Below, piece after piece: positions 27,161 through 36,804 of a DNA stretch of 64,000 nucleotides. Position 1 is the first letter of the stretch. Each line of letters begins with the position of its first letter. The notes under the pieces were generated by a model. It was not told the DNA's origin. It did not search any database and was given only the letters and a program-made list of their open reading frames with translations. Origin of the DNA: Pseudomonadota bacterium. Its GTDB lineage: Bacteria > Pseudomonadota > Gammaproteobacteria > Burkholderiales > Methylophilaceae. The translations under genes and the position numbers were made by a program. The DNA is taken from the NCBI GenBank assembly GCA_029556915.1, contig JAKQIT010000060.1:1-64000 (forward strand). Direction: 5' to 3'.

Positions 27161-28635
27161 TCGTTTAAAGCCAATTTTTGGCGCATTTCTAGCATTCCGC
27201 GCAATAATATAATTTCTTTAAATACCTCTAAGCTAAAACCGCTACGCTCGTTTCCGCGATTATCAGTCAGCAAGTCATCAAGATATTGTTTTGTTTGTGC
27301 AATTTTTCCAGCTTCTTTTTCGCAATTTTCCCAAAGATCTGTCATTTTTTTAGAGATATGCTCGAACTCTTCCAAGCTGGTAGCTATTGCTGCTGGCAGA
27401 GCCACATTATCCCAAGCAGGCATCATCACATTAAAATGCTTGTGCAAAAGCTTAGCATACTGCAAAAACTCTTCTTTTTGGTTACTTTTGCGATAAATAT
27501 CCAATAATAAAAGCCAATGCCGTAAAGCCGCTTTTGGTGCAGATTTAATTTGTTCTTTCAGCAGCTTAATAGCCACATCCTCCCGTTTTATATCAACGTA
27601 AATTTGCGCCTGTTCTAGTGCAAGTTCTTTATCGTCAATATGATTTGGTATGCCTATATCACTTAAATCAGTCACTATCATAGAGCCTGAATACTCGCTT
27701 TTTGCGACAGGCTGTATGGGAAAATCCGCTGAAAAAATGACAGGCGATTTTTTTATTATTTTTGGTTTATTCTTACTGAACCAATTTTTCTTAATCCTAC
27801 CATAATTCGACTTTAATTTTGTATATAAATTAGGAGAATAGTGATTGTTTACAGTAACGCTGGTTTTATGCAGACCCAACATAAAGAACAAGCTCATCAC
27901 GAATAAAACTGAAAGGATAGGTAACCATAAATACCAAGTGTTTTGCGGTCCACGTCCAAAGCCTGTGCTAGGATGAGGTGTTGGTGAAAGCGTCGCTTCT
28001 ACAGTGCTTTCTATTGTTTGTGTTGGGCTTTCGCCTGATTGTGGCGCGGTATTCTCAAGCACGCGTAGCAAGTCAGCGGTTAGGCTCGCCAAAACTTCTT
28101 GTAAATATGCGAGTTTAGCGTTTAGCTTGGCTATTTCTTGCTTAAGCAACTGATTTTTAGCAACCAAATAATCATAAGCTTCTTGCCATGCGGTGGCTTG
28201 ACTAGGCGTAACTTGTGCCGCTGATTGTGGTGCATTTAAACTTGCTTTGCGCTCTGACTTAATAACTTTTTTAACTTTGGGCGCTTTTAAGTACTTGATA
28301 TTTGGAATAACAATGGCATGCTCAACATCCACGTGATACGCTGGGTTTAAGTTTGGATAAACGTCACGGCTTAGTTGCACGGTTTTTTCAACAAAGCGCC
28401 ATTGCATTTGCTTGTTTTTTGGATAAAACAGACGTGCTACATCATTTAAGCTTTCGCCCGGTAATAATGACCAAGCCATAATAGGCTGTTGATTACTTTG
28501 TTGATCTATAACAGGATATTCAGTTTCATTATCTACCGTTTCATCCCAGCTTTCAGCATAACTATTTACGCCCAGCAGAAAGCTTATCACCAACACCAGT
28601 GATTTCACCAACAACACGTTTAAATGGATTTTCAT
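27157..28635 (-). CDS. FimV-like LysM/TPR membrane protein
   Basis: 492-residue protein with the FimV layout: signal peptide (about 1-27), a periplasmic LysM-like segment (about 50-110), a coiled coil (about 155-190), a Ser/Thr/Pro-rich linker, one membrane segment (about 233-255), and a cytoplasmic TPR-like part (about 340-400). FimV-type proteins of pseudomonads bind peptidoglycan and help assemble type IV pilus/secretion machinery and polar complexes. It is shorter than P. aeruginosa FimV and lacks the long acidic cytoplasmic region. It lies 111 bp downstream of argH on the same strand. Family assignment is by architecture. Confidence 0.7.
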   Translation of the reverse strand: MKIHLNVLLVKSLVLVISFLLGVNSYAESWDETVDNETEYPVIDQQSNQQPIMAWSLLPGESLNDVARLFYPKNKQMQWRFVEKTVQLSRDVYPNLNPAYHVDVEHAIVIPNIKYLKAPKVKKVIKSERKASLNAPQSAAQVTPSQATAWQEAYDYLVAKNQLLKQEIAKLNAKLAYLQEVLASLTADLLRVLENTAPQSGESPTQTIESTVEATLSPTPHPSTGFGRGPQNTWYLWLPILSVLFVMSLFFMLGLHKTSVTVNNHYSPNLYTKLKSNYGRIKKNWFSKNKPKIIKKSPVIFSADFPIQPVAKSEYSGSMIVTDLSDIGIPNHIDDKELALEQAQIYVDIKREDVAIKLLKEQIKSAPKAALRHWLLLLDIYRKSNQKEEFLQYAKLLHKHFNVMMPAWDNVALPAAIATSLEEFEHISKKMTDLWENCEKEAGKIAQTKQYLDDLLTDNRGNERSGFSLEVFKEIILLRGMLEMRQKLALND

Positions 28636-28746
28636 CTACAAAAGAATCGCTTTAATATTATTATGTTGGCTTGGCGGTTACGCCTAGCCTATATTGCGAC
28701 TCATTGTATTTGAAGCGAAAAATCTATCAATAACCCGTTTGGGTCT

Positions 28747-30147
28747 TTATAATGCCTTTTTCGCGCGGGTGATGGCGGCTTTCACTTGAGTTGGGGCAGT
28801 GCCTCCAATGTGGTTACGGCTATTGAGCGAGCCTTCTAAAGTCAGCACTGCATAAACATCTTCGCCGATTTCGGCGGCAAATTCTTGCAGCTTTTCTAAA
28901 GGTAAATCACTTAAATCTACTTGCTGATCTACCGCGTAACGCACAGCCAAAGCCACGGCTTCATGCGCATCTCTAAAGGGCATGCCCTTTTTAACCAGAT
29001 AATCCGCTAAATCTGTTGCTGTGGCAAAACCCTCACTTGCGGCTTGGCGCATCTTAGCTTTGTTGGCGGTAATGCCACGCATCATGTCGGCATAAATTTG
29101 CAAGGTAACTAATAAGGTATCGGCAGTATCAAATAGTGGCTCTTTATCTTCTTGGTTATCTTTGTTATACGCTAGCGGCTGCCCTTTCATCAAGGTAAGC
29201 AAGGCCATTAAATGCCCATAAACACGCCCTGTTTTACCGCGCACTAACTCAGGCACGTCAGGGTTTTTCTTTTGCGGCATAATAGACGAACCTGTGCAAA
29301 AACGATCCGCTATATCCACAAATGCAAAGCGTGGGGAACTCCATAAAATCAGCTCTTCTGATAGCCTTGATAAATGCATCATAACCAGTGAAGACGCAAA
29401 GGTAAACTCAATCGCAAAGTCACGATCTGATACGGCATCGAGCGAATTCTCACATACACCATCAAAACCCAAATTATTAGCGACCATTTCACGGTCAATA
29501 GGATAGCTTGTTCCTGCAAGCGCAGCAGCACCCAATGGCAATCGATTAATCCGTTTATGGCAATCTTGAAAGCGCGATACATCACGTTTAAGCATTTCTA
29601 TATACGCCATTAAGTGGTGGCCGAATGTTACTGGTTGCGCCACCTGTAAATGGGTAAAGCCAGGCATGACTGTATCAAAATGATTTTCGGCTAACGCTAA
29701 CAGACTTGATTGTAGCTGCTTGAGCGCACCAATCACTTGCGTATTTACTTCGCGTAACCATAAACGCACATCGGTTGCTACTTGGTCGTTTCTGCTTCTG
29801 CCTGTGTGTAAGCGCTTACCTGCATCACCTATTTTATCGGTAAGACGCTTTTCAATATTTAAATGTACATCTTCTAAATCTAGTAGCCACTCAAACTGAC
29901 CAGTTTCAATTTCTTGCAAAATTTCATTTAAGCCTTGTTCAATAAGTTTGACGTCTTCAGCACTAATAATTTTTTGCGCACCCAACATTTGTGCATGTGC
30001 GATTGAGCCTTGAATATCATATTTTGCCAAACGATAATCAAACCCAACTGAGGCGGTATATTTTTTTACCAACTCTGCCACAGGCTCATTAAAACGCCCA
30101 GACCAGCTGGTGTCTTTTTTGTTAAGTGCGTTTGTTTTTTGTGTCAC
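28747..30147 (-). CDS. argH: Argininosuccinate lyase
   Basis: Last step of arginine synthesis: splits argininosuccinate into arginine and fumarate. The 466-residue protein carries the fumarase/ASL signature [23 protein letters not shown] and [14 protein letters not shown]. It diverges from the AlgZ-like kinase gene, the same arrangement as argH/algZ-algR in pseudomonads. Confidence 0.97.
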   Translation of the reverse strand: MTQKTNALNKKDTSWSGRFNEPVAELVKKYTASVGFDYRLAKYDIQGSIAHAQMLGAQKIISAEDVKLIEQGLNEILQEIETGQFEWLLDLEDVHLNIEKRLTDKIGDAGKRLHTGRSRNDQVATDVRLWLREVNTQVIGALKQLQSSLLALAENHFDTVMPGFTHLQVAQPVTFGHHLMAYIEMLKRDVSRFQDCHKRINRLPLGAAALAGTSYPIDREMVANNLGFDGVCENSLDAVSDRDFAIEFTFASSLVMMHLSRLSEELILWSSPRFAFVDIADRFCTGSSIMPQKKNPDVPELVRGKTGRVYGHLMALLTLMKGQPLAYNKDNQEDKEPLFDTADTLLVTLQIYADMMRGITANKAKMRQAASEGFATATDLADYLVKKGMPFRDAHEAVALAVRYAVDQQVDLSDLPLEKLQEFAAEIGEDVYAVLTLEGSLNSRNHIGGTAPTQVKAAITRAKKAL

Positions 30148-30225
30148 GTTAACTATCTCTTTTAAAATCGTTTATTATGGTTAGTATAATGCAAAATTGC
30201 TGTTATTTAGCTGAAAATAGCACCC

Positions 30226-31221
30226 ATGAGAAAATCTAGTCGCCTACCTAACCTGCATAATTTAGGTATCAATTTACGGATTTTAGTCATCGTTAATGCT
30301 GCCATTGCGCTGGCAGCGATGGTGTTAAGCAATGGTTTTAACGATTTTTCATCCTTGCTCGCCAGCCTTTCCGCCATTGCGCAACCGATGTTGTTGCTGA
30401 GCCTATTATTGTTATACGGTAGTTATGCGCTCATGAGCAAGATGCCGTACTGGCTTGGTGTATTGAGCGTTTTTGTGCTGGTGCTACTGGTGTGTAGCGG
30501 CATGTATGATATTTTTTCGCAATTAGTATTATTTAGCAATTTGCCATCGCGAACTCGCATTTTGTTTTTTGCTTTTTTAATTACCGCATTTTCACTTTAT
30601 TATTTCAATTTGCAGCAACATGCTTATTCACCTGCAGTTTCTGAAGCACGCTTACAGGCATTGCAAGCACGCATTCGCCCGCACTTTTTGTTTAACTGCA
30701 TCAATGCGGTGTTATCGCTGATTCGTAGCCAACCAAAGCGTGCCGAAACCGCACTAGAAGACATGGCTGATTTATTTCGCGTACTGATGGCAGATAACCG
30801 CGATTTAGTGCCGCTCGCTCAAGAAATTGCACTTTGCCGCCAGTATTTAGCCCTGGAAAAATTGCGCATGGAAGATAGGCTGATGGTGAACTGGCAAATT
30901 GACGACATGCCGCCAGATGCAATGATTCCACCACTGATACTGCAACCCCTGATTGAAAATGCGGTTTATCACGGCATTGAACCGCTGGCAAATGGCGGCA
31001 CGATTACCATTCAAATATACACATCGCGCAAAGAGGTGCATGTGGTGCTTACTAATCCTTATGCCGATACCAACATGCGCCATAGCGGCAATAAAATCGC
31101 ACTCAAAAATATTAAAGAGCGTCTTGCGCTACATTTTGACCTTGAAGCATCGCTCAAAAGTAAACAAAGCGCGGGCGAATATCAGGTGCATATTGTTTTG
31201 CCACACCAGGCTGAACCATGA
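30226..31221 (+). CDS. Sensor histidine kinase, LytS/AlgZ (FimS) family
   Basis: 331-residue membrane kinase with about four N-terminal hydrophobic segments (up to about residue 125) and a His_kinase domain whose phosphoacceptor is H153 in RPHFLFNCINAVLSLI. The N-box region is LQPLIENAVYHGIEP; the G-box is poorly conserved, as in other AlgZ-type kinases. It overlaps the response regulator gene by 4 bp (ATGA). The argH / algZ-algR / hemC-hemD-hemX-hemY neighbourhood matches pseudomonads, where the pair controls type IV pili and exopolysaccharide. The target here is unknown. Confidence 0.9.
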   Translation: MRKSSRLPNLHNLGINLRILVIVNAAIALAAMVLSNGFNDFSSLLASLSAIAQPMLLLSLLLLYGSYALMSKMPYWLGVLSVFVLVLLVCSGMYDIFSQLVLFSNLPSRTRILFFAFLITAFSLYYFNLQQHAYSPAVSEARLQALQARIRPHFLFNCINAVLSLIRSQPKRAETALEDMADLFRVLMADNRDLVPLAQEIALCRQYLALEKLRMEDRLMVNWQIDDMPPDAMIPPLILQPLIENAVYHGIEPLANGGTITIQIYTSRKEVHVVLTNPYADTNMRHSGNKIALKNIKERLALHFDLEASLKSKQSAGEYQVHIVLPHQAEP

Positions 31222-31970
31222 CTATTAAACTAATTATTGCCGATGACGAAACCCCCGCGCGCAACCGCTTGCGTGAGCTGTTAAGTGAGGTTCATGAGGT
31301 GCAAATTATCGCGGAAGCCAAAAATGGCCGTGAAGCATTAAGCCTTGCAACTGAACATCAGCCCGATATTTTGCTGCTTGATATTAGAATGCCTGGCATG
31401 GACGGCATTGAAACTGCGCAACATTTGCAAAAAATGGCCACGCCACCAGCGGTAATTTTTACCACTGCCTATGATAATTATGCTTTGCAGGCATTTGACT
31501 TAAACGCCATCGACTATTTACTTAAGCCTATTCGCCTTGAGCGATTACAGACAGCCATTAACAAAGCGCGCGCTTTAAAACCCAAGCAATTACAGGCGAT
31601 TGCGCCACTTTCGCCTAAGCGCAGTCACATTAGCATTAGCGAGCGTGGGCGGATTATGCTGATTCCTATCGCAGATATTATTTTTCTGCGAGCTGAGCTT
31701 AAATACATCACGGTGCGCACTATCGAAAAAGAATATTTATTAGAAGAGTCGCTGAATCATTTAGAGCAAGAGTTTGGCAACATTTTTATACGACTGCACC
31801 GCAACTGCTTGGTGGCACAGACTTATATCACTGGCTACGAAAAACGTCATTTAAGCTACGATGCTGAAGGCAATATCAGCACCGAAAAACAGTGGGTGGC
31901 GCTCCTTAAACATATTCCAGATGTTGTTGCGGTCAGCCGCAGGCAGCAACATTTAATCAAACAAAATTAG
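31218..31970 (+). CDS. LytTR response regulator (AlgR-like)
   Basis: 250-residue regulator with a receiver domain (phosphoacceptor D55 in LLLDIRMPGMDG, conserved acidic pair at D9-D10, K at about 102 in LLKPI) and a C-terminal LytTR DNA-binding domain (about 138-240) with RLHRNCLVA. It forms a two-component system with the overlapping upstream kinase. Hairpin repeat copy 8 follows its stop. Confidence 0.92.
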   Translation: MTIKLIIADDETPARNRLRELLSEVHEVQIIAEAKNGREALSLATEHQPDILLLDIRMPGMDGIETAQHLQKMATPPAVIFTTAYDNYALQAFDLNAIDYLLKPIRLERLQTAINKARALKPKQLQAIAPLSPKRSHISISERGRIMLIPIADIIFLRAELKYITVRTIEKEYLLEESLNHLEQEFGNIFIRLHRNCLVAQTYITGYEKRHLSYDAEGNISTEKQWVALLKHIPDVVAVSRRQQHLIKQN

Positions 31971-31992
31971 ACTTTATTGTTCTTAATTTTTG

Positions 31993-32047
31993 CCCGAGAA
32001 AATTTTATACCTCTGTAAGCCGCATGGATACTGGCTTGCAGAGGAGG
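31993..32047 (+). repeat. Dispersed hairpin repeat, copy 8
   Basis: CCCGAGAAAATTTTAT lead, arm CCTCTGTAAGCC, loop GCATGGATACT, arm GGCTTGCAGAGG, then AGGTGAAAAGATG. Very close to copy 9. Lies between the convergent AlgR-like and pseudopilin genes. Confidence 0.85.
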
Positions 32048-32125
32048 TGAAAAGATGTACGTGATATTTTAATTGGGTATACTCAACTTCCAACAAAGAC
32101 ATTAAAAATATTCCAAGAACAAAAC

Positions 32126-33031
32126 TCATTCTTTTCGATGTGACTCAGCAATATCTTGATCTAAAAATCGACCATCGGCACTCATAATAGCCACCATTTG
32201 CGCATTTGGTAATAACTCGGCTTGCTCAATATTGTTGTTCCCATTATCGTCGCTTGCAACATGAAACAGGACGATGTGACGTGCGTACTTTTTAGCTGGA
32301 TTGATGACTTTGCTGACAGAAGTAGGCGCTTGCGATATCGCAACCTTAGAACGGGTGGTACTGTTTGCGGCATCGTGACCAAATCCGAAAACTAATAGCA
32401 AATCACAACGACTTAGCTCCAAGTCACCGCTTACAACGTTAAGAAATGCTACATCAGTGGACGAGATTGCCGTTCCATCCAATTTGTCAGTGATTGTAGT
32501 ACCATTGATTTGACATGGCGTACCGTTATTTAGCATCTCAGATGCCACCACGAATTTCGTCACAGTGCTAACCAGTGTTGCACTTACATCCACCCCCACA
32601 GAGCCCTCATTGTGCTGAAGATTCGGAACCACATACTGAGTTTTGCTGGCGTTGCTACGTATTTGTAGCATATCAACTCCAACGCTAGCAAGGGCAACAT
32701 CAAGCCTGTCGCGAAAATCTCCAGACGTTACCGTAACTGGGATGTTGATTTCCGACAGGTGTGAATAAGTGCTGGTATCCACAAAAGCAAGCGATGCGCC
32801 AGTATCGGTTACCAGATGATCCCATTTGTTTGGGTATTTAGCTGTAAACGAACGATAGCTACGAATCGCTCGATATGCCGAATTGGTATTGCTTACCGAT
32901 GCCGTCGCTTGCGAGGTATCTACAACACTTTCATAAGTTGCAAGCGCTCCAACAGACAATGCGGATAGAATGAATATTACCGACACTATTTCTAATAAGG
33001 TAAAACCGTTTTTATATTTTCTGGTTTTCAT
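32126..33031 (-). CDS. Orphan type IV pilin-like/pseudopilin protein
   Basis: 301-residue protein with a prepilin peptidase leader: MKTRKYKNG cut before FTLLEIVSVIFILSALSVGAL, with Glu at mature position 5. The rest (about 40-301) is a Ser/Thr/Val-rich exported domain with two Cys pairs at most and no match I recognise. It is longer than the usual major pilins (about 150 residues). A strong GGAGG site precedes the ATG. No pilus assembly genes are nearby; it lies between algR-like and hemC, which are usually adjacent in related clusters. Could be a minor pilin or a type II secretion pseudopilin. Confidence 0.8.
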   Translation of the reverse strand: MKTRKYKNGFTLLEIVSVIFILSALSVGALATYESVVDTSQATASVSNTNSAYRAIRSYRSFTAKYPNKWDHLVTDTGASLAFVDTSTYSHLSEINIPVTVTSGDFRDRLDVALASVGVDMLQIRSNASKTQYVVPNLQHNEGSVGVDVSATLVSTVTKFVVASEMLNNGTPCQINGTTITDKLDGTAISSTDVAFLNVVSGDLELSRCDLLLVFGFGHDAANSTTRSKVAISQAPTSVSKVINPAKKYARHIVLFHVASDDNGNNNIEQAELLPNAQMVAIMSADGRFLDQDIAESHRKE

Positions 33032-33311
33032 ACCCTTCCTCCCAAGGAGTGCATCAGAGATAAATAAATCTGTTTTTTTATCAGATACACCAGATTCTTT
33101 GCTTTATTTTATTTAACGTTACTGCAACTCTCGTGCCAACATTAAGTAATGAAAGTAACTTATTGAGTCAACTGGTTATACGAAAAAATTTCAGCTTAAA
33201 ATTGGTTGCTAACAAACAAATTTTGGTGGTTGTTTATAAACAATGGGCTAAAATTATCCACTTAAGAAAATTCTGAACAAGGCCTTAAGACGCTTGTGAT
33301 AAAATCCCGCT

Positions 33312-34238
33312 ATGAAAAATATCCCTAAAAAATTGGTCATCGCCACCCGCGAAAGTCCGCTCGCTATGTGGCAAGCGCTACATATTCAAAGCCGTTTGCA
33401 AGCACTCTACCCGCAAACGACGGTTGAAATTTTGGGCATGACCACGACAGGCGACCAAATTTTAGACACGCCGCTTGCCAAGGTGGGCGGCAAAGGCTTG
33501 TTTGTGAAAGAGCTGGAAACAGCCTTGGCAGACGGCCGCGCTGATTTAGCCGTGCACAGCATGAAGGATGTGCCCATGAATTTGCCCGAAGGCTTTATGC
33601 TGGCCGCCACGGGTGAACGCGAAGATCCGCGCGATGCATTCGTATCGAACAACTTTGCTTCGCTTGAAGATTTACCTGCGGGCAGTATTGTGGGCACTTC
33701 CAGCTTGCGCCGTCAAAGCCAGTTGCAAGCGCGTTTGCCGCATTTAAAAATTGAGTCTTTGCGTGGTAACTTGCAAACCCGGTTACGTAAATTAGATGAA
33801 GGGCAATATGCAGCGATTATTTTGGCCGCCGCAGGCTTAATTCGGCTAGGTTTACAGTCACGTATTCGCAGTGTGATTGCACCAAACTTAAGTATTCCAG
33901 CTGTGGGGCAAGGTGCACTCGGCATTGAAATTAGCGCTAGTCGCCCAGAGTTGGTTGCAGTTTTAGCGCCATTAAACCACAGAGACACGCAAGCGTGCGT
34001 TGAAGCAGAACGCGCCATGAGCCGCGCACTGGCGGGCAGTTGCACGGTGCCTTTAGGTGCTTACGCAACCTGCGAAAACGATTTGATTCACATTACCGGC
34101 TTTGTGGCGAGCGTGGACGGCAAACAAATGCTAGTGGAAACCGCTACAGGTAAGCGCTTAGCGGCAGATGCCTTGGGCAAACAATTGGCACAACAATTGG
34201 TCGCCAAAGGTGCGGATAAAATTTTAGCTGCTTTATAA
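33312..34238 (+). CDS. hemC: Porphobilinogen deaminase (hydroxymethylbilane synthase)
   Basis: Polymerises four porphobilinogens to hydroxymethylbilane for heme. The 308-residue protein has [31 protein letters not shown], the [10 protein letters not shown] block and the dipyrromethane-bearing cysteine C244 in [11 protein letters not shown]. First gene of hemC-hemD-hemX-hemY (8 bp to hemD). Confidence 0.97.
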   Translation: MKNIPKKLVIATRESPLAMWQALHIQSRLQALYPQTTVEILGMTTTGDQILDTPLAKVGGKGLFVKELETALADGRADLAVHSMKDVPMNLPEGFMLAATGEREDPRDAFVSNNFASLEDLPAGSIVGTSSLRRQSQLQARLPHLKIESLRGNLQTRLRKLDEGQYAAIILAAAGLIRLGLQSRIRSVIAPNLSIPAVGQGALGIEISASRPELVAVLAPLNHRDTQACVEAERAMSRALAGSCTVPLGAYATCENDLIHITGFVASVDGKQMLVETATGKRLAADALGKQLAQQLVAKGADKILAAL

Positions 34239-34246
34239 GCAATCGC

Positions 34247-35014
34247 ATGACGGCTGAACCTTCCCTCAAAAACTTACACATCGCAGTCACCCGTCCTGCT
34301 GAGCAAGCGGCAAGTTTGTGCGAAGCGATTCGGCATCATGGTGGTTTTGCAGCGGATTTTCCGTTATTAGCCATAAAACCATTAGATGATTATCACGCGT
34401 TTGATTTAGCCATTACTGAATTAGAACACGCCGATTGGGCAATTTTTATTAGCACCAATGCGGTAGATAACGCGATGCCACGTGTACTCAGGCGTTATGG
34501 CAACGTGCCTGAAAGTGTGAATTTTGCAGCGATAGGTCACCAAACTGCCAAAGAGTTGGGACGCTTTGGTGTGCACAACGTGCTCACCCCGCATACACGC
34601 TTTGACAGCGAAACCTTGCTTGCCCTCAGTGAAATGCACGATGTGGCGAATAAAACCGTGCTGATTTTTCGTGGCGTTGGTGGGCGAGAGTTGTTGGCTG
34701 ACACGCTCAAAGCACGCGGCGCGCACGTGATATTTGCCGAGAGCTATCAGCGCATTAACCCGCAAACCGACACGCAATTACTGAATCAGCTTTGGCAGCA
34801 TCACAAGCTGGATGCGATTGTGGTTACTAGTAGCGAGGCTATGCGCAATTTGCTTCATCTTGCCGCCAAAACAGAATGGCTACGTCACGTGACGCTGTGC
34901 GTTAATCACGCTAGAATAGCCGAGATTCCCTTGCAGTATGGCTTAAAAGTGCTGGTTACCAATGCGCCAGGTGATGACGCTTTGATACAGACTTTATCGC
35001 AATTAGTTAAATAA
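34247..35014 (+). CDS. hemD: Uroporphyrinogen-III synthase
   Basis: Closes and rearranges hydroxymethylbilane to uroporphyrinogen III. The 255-residue protein shows the weak family pattern: VTRPAEQAASLCEAI at the N-terminus, IFISTNAVDNAMPRV, FAAIGHQTAKELGRFGV, and VVTSSEAMRNLL. The operon position between hemC and hemX makes the call safe. It ends 1 bp before hemX. Confidence 0.93.
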   Translation: MTAEPSLKNLHIAVTRPAEQAASLCEAIRHHGGFAADFPLLAIKPLDDYHAFDLAITELEHADWAIFISTNAVDNAMPRVLRRYGNVPESVNFAAIGHQTAKELGRFGVHNVLTPHTRFDSETLLALSEMHDVANKTVLIFRGVGGRELLADTLKARGAHVIFAESYQRINPQTDTQLLNQLWQHHKLDAIVVTSSEAMRNLLHLAAKTEWLRHVTLCVNHARIAEIPLQYGLKVLVTNAPGDDALIQTLSQLVK

Positions 35015-35015
35015 T

Positions 35016-36059
35016 ATGGCCGAAGAATTAAACACGCAACCACAAGACAGACGTAAGTCTTCACTCTTCTCAAACACCGCTTTAATACTGGTGATTATTG
35101 CTTTGCTTACATTGGCATGGCAATGGCTAAACACGCGCCAGCGCTTTAATGAAGTAGAAAAGTCACTCAGCTTAAAACTTGAAAACTATCTGGCTATCAA
35201 CCAACAAAGTCTTGCTTTAGCCAAAATGGCGGAAGAGCGCAGCACACAAGCCAATGCGCGCACCATGGTGTTAGAAGAAAAGTTAGCTGAATCTCATGAC
35301 CAGCAAGAAGTATTGCAAACTTTATACGACCAACTTGCTGAAAATCGTGAAGCTACTGCCCTGGCAGAAGTTGAACAATTGCTCACGATAGCCAATCAAC
35401 AATTACAGCTGGCTGGCAATGTAAAAGCTGCGCTATTGGCATTAGAAGCTGCGGACAAACGCTTAGCACCTTTGGAACTGCCGCGTGCAACCCAACTTCG
35501 GCAAACGCTGGCCTTAGAAATTGAAAATTTGCGTAAATTACCGCATGTGGATGTGACTGAAATCAGCCAACAGTTAGAAAATTTATCTGAACTGAGTGCT
35601 GTTTTGCCTTTAATTAGCGAGCGTCAGCCGACCCTAAATGCTAATTTGGCAGCATCCAGCACATCGCCTGAACCTGCGCCTACTGGCACCATCGACAAAA
35701 TTGTGATGCCAATATGGAAAGATATTAAAAACTTAGTCACCGTTGAGCGCATCGATAAACCCGAACCACCTTTGCTTTCTGCTGATCATGCACAATATTT
35801 GCGTGAAAATGTAAAACTGCGCCTACTTACTGCACGCATTGCTTTATTACAGCGCGATAATGTGACGTATAAAACAGATTTAAAAAATGTCAGTCAATGG
35901 CTCAATCTTTATTATGACAACAAGCACCCTAAAACTATGCAAGCGTTGCACATATTAAAAAAACTGGGGAATAACGACATTAGCATCGAGCTGCCACAGC
36001 TCACCGAAAGTTTGGCTGCGGTTGATCGCTACAAGCAAACGCTAGAAAATAATGACTAA
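35016..36059 (+). CDS. hemX: HemX family protein
   Basis: 347-residue protein anchored by one membrane helix (about 25-46) with a long periplasmic, coiled-coil-rich part (about 50-120) and a helical C-terminal domain. Although named after uroporphyrinogen-III methyltransferase in E. coli, HemX has no methyltransferase motifs; its role in tetrapyrrole metabolism is unclear. It overlaps hemY by 8 bp. Confidence 0.88.
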   Translation: MAEELNTQPQDRRKSSLFSNTALILVIIALLTLAWQWLNTRQRFNEVEKSLSLKLENYLAINQQSLALAKMAEERSTQANARTMVLEEKLAESHDQQEVLQTLYDQLAENREATALAEVEQLLTIANQQLQLAGNVKAALLALEAADKRLAPLELPRATQLRQTLALEIENLRKLPHVDVTEISQQLENLSELSAVLPLISERQPTLNANLAASSTSPEPAPTGTIDKIVMPIWKDIKNLVTVERIDKPEPPLLSADHAQYLRENVKLRLLTARIALLQRDNVTYKTDLKNVSQWLNLYYDNKHPKTMQALHILKKLGNNDISIELPQLTESLAAVDRYKQTLENND

Positions 36060-36492
36060 ATTTAAACTTAAGCGAAAATTTTTATGGTGGCTGCTTATGT
36101 TTGGCTTGCTAGTTGGCGTGGTATGGTTTGCTAGCAATAATGTGGGCTATGTGCTGATTGTGCGCCCGCCTTACCGGCTTCAATTTTCATTTAATTTTTT
36201 ACTGGTGCTGATGGTAATAGGCTTTTTGCTCATACATTATTTTTTGCGCTTTTTGCTTTTTTTACGTCGCTTGCCTGCTATCAGGCGCAGTAAATTAGAA
36301 GCGCGCCGCCTAGAAGCCAGTAATGCTGCGCTGGTGGAGGCCATTCATGCAGTGGCGGAAGGCGATTTTGCCAGTGCCGAAACCGCGGTAAAACACGCGC
36401 ATGATTTAATTCAAAATGCCGACCATGAAAAACTCATGACTGCGCTCGCCGCTGAAAAAACCAAACGTGGTTTTTTTGATAAAACGCTTTAA
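36052..36492 (+). CDS. hemY: Short HemY-like membrane protein (N-terminal domain only)
   Basis: 146-residue protein matching the HemY N-terminal domain: two membrane segments (about 9-27 and 41-65), the VGYVLIVRPPYRLQFSFN region between, and the following amphipathic helix RRLPAIRRSKLEARRLEASNAAL cut after the first TPR-like helices (GDFASAETAVKHA). Normal HemY proteins are about 390-420 residues with a long TPR region, which is absent here; no further coding sequence follows before a hairpin repeat and a 194-bp repeat element. It may be a truncated or naturally short form. The protein still ends in a clean stop and keeps operon coupling to hemX. Confidence 0.75.
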   Translation: MTKFKLKRKFLWWLLMFGLLVGVVWFASNNVGYVLIVRPPYRLQFSFNFLLVLMVIGFLLIHYFLRFLLFLRRLPAIRRSKLEARRLEASNAALVEAIHAVAEGDFASAETAVKHAHDLIQNADHEKLMTALAAEKTKRGFFDKTL

Positions 36493-36802
36493 ATTTTTAA
36501 AGAAATATTGATTTGTTTTCACCCGAGAGAATTTAATGCCTCTGGAAGCCGCATGGATACTGGCTTGCAGAGGAGGTGAAATGATGTTATCTAAAAATGA
36601 CTAATATTTCAAAGGCCTCTGCATAACGTAGCGAGCGATGCAAAGGCAAGGAAAAAATTGGAGAAAACTTTAGTTTCAGTGCAGGGTAATATGCGTAAGC
36701 ATGTTAGCCGTAACTAAAAACCGGAGTTTATGCGTTATAAATGAGGATTTTGAGCCAATTTTTAACGCAGTATTTGCAAGCGTAGGTGCTGTGCAGAGGT
36801 CT
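36493..36802. other. Repeat-filled spacer behind hemY
   Basis: Holds hairpin repeat copy 9 and the 194-bp inverted-repeat element back to back. No gene and no remnant of the missing HemY C-terminus recognised. Confidence 0.7.
36522..36576 (+). repeat. Dispersed hairpin repeat, copy 9 (closest to consensus)
   Basis: CCCGAGAGAATTTAATG lead, arm CCTCTGGAAGCC, loop GCATGGATACT, arm GGCTTGCAGAGG, then AGGTGAAATGATG. Starts 30 bp after the hemY stop. Confidence 0.85.
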
Positions 36803-36804
36803 TT
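36611..36804. repeat. 194-bp MITE-like element with terminal inverted repeats
   Basis: The ends are AAAGGCCTCTGCA (36611-36623) and the complement of AAAGACCTCTGCA (36792-36804), 12 of 13 identical. Inner segments also pair (AAAAATTGG near 36653-36661 with CCAATTTTT near 36763), so the whole could fold into a long imperfect hairpin. No transposase. Similar elements occur in other betaproteobacteria by my recollection. The right end runs into the stop codon of the reductase gene. Confidence 0.65.

Noticed and set aside
28669-28690. Hairpin GGCTTGGCG-GTTA-CGCCTAGCC behind argH as a terminator
   Set aside because: The stem is good, but no T run follows on either strand; termination cannot be claimed.
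36535-36603. A 22-codon open frame starting at the ATG inside hairpin repeat copy 9
   Set aside because: The frame is not kept between copies: copy 8 has an in-frame stop and copies 1 and 11 shift frame through paired deletions in the stem. Structure, not coding, is conserved.
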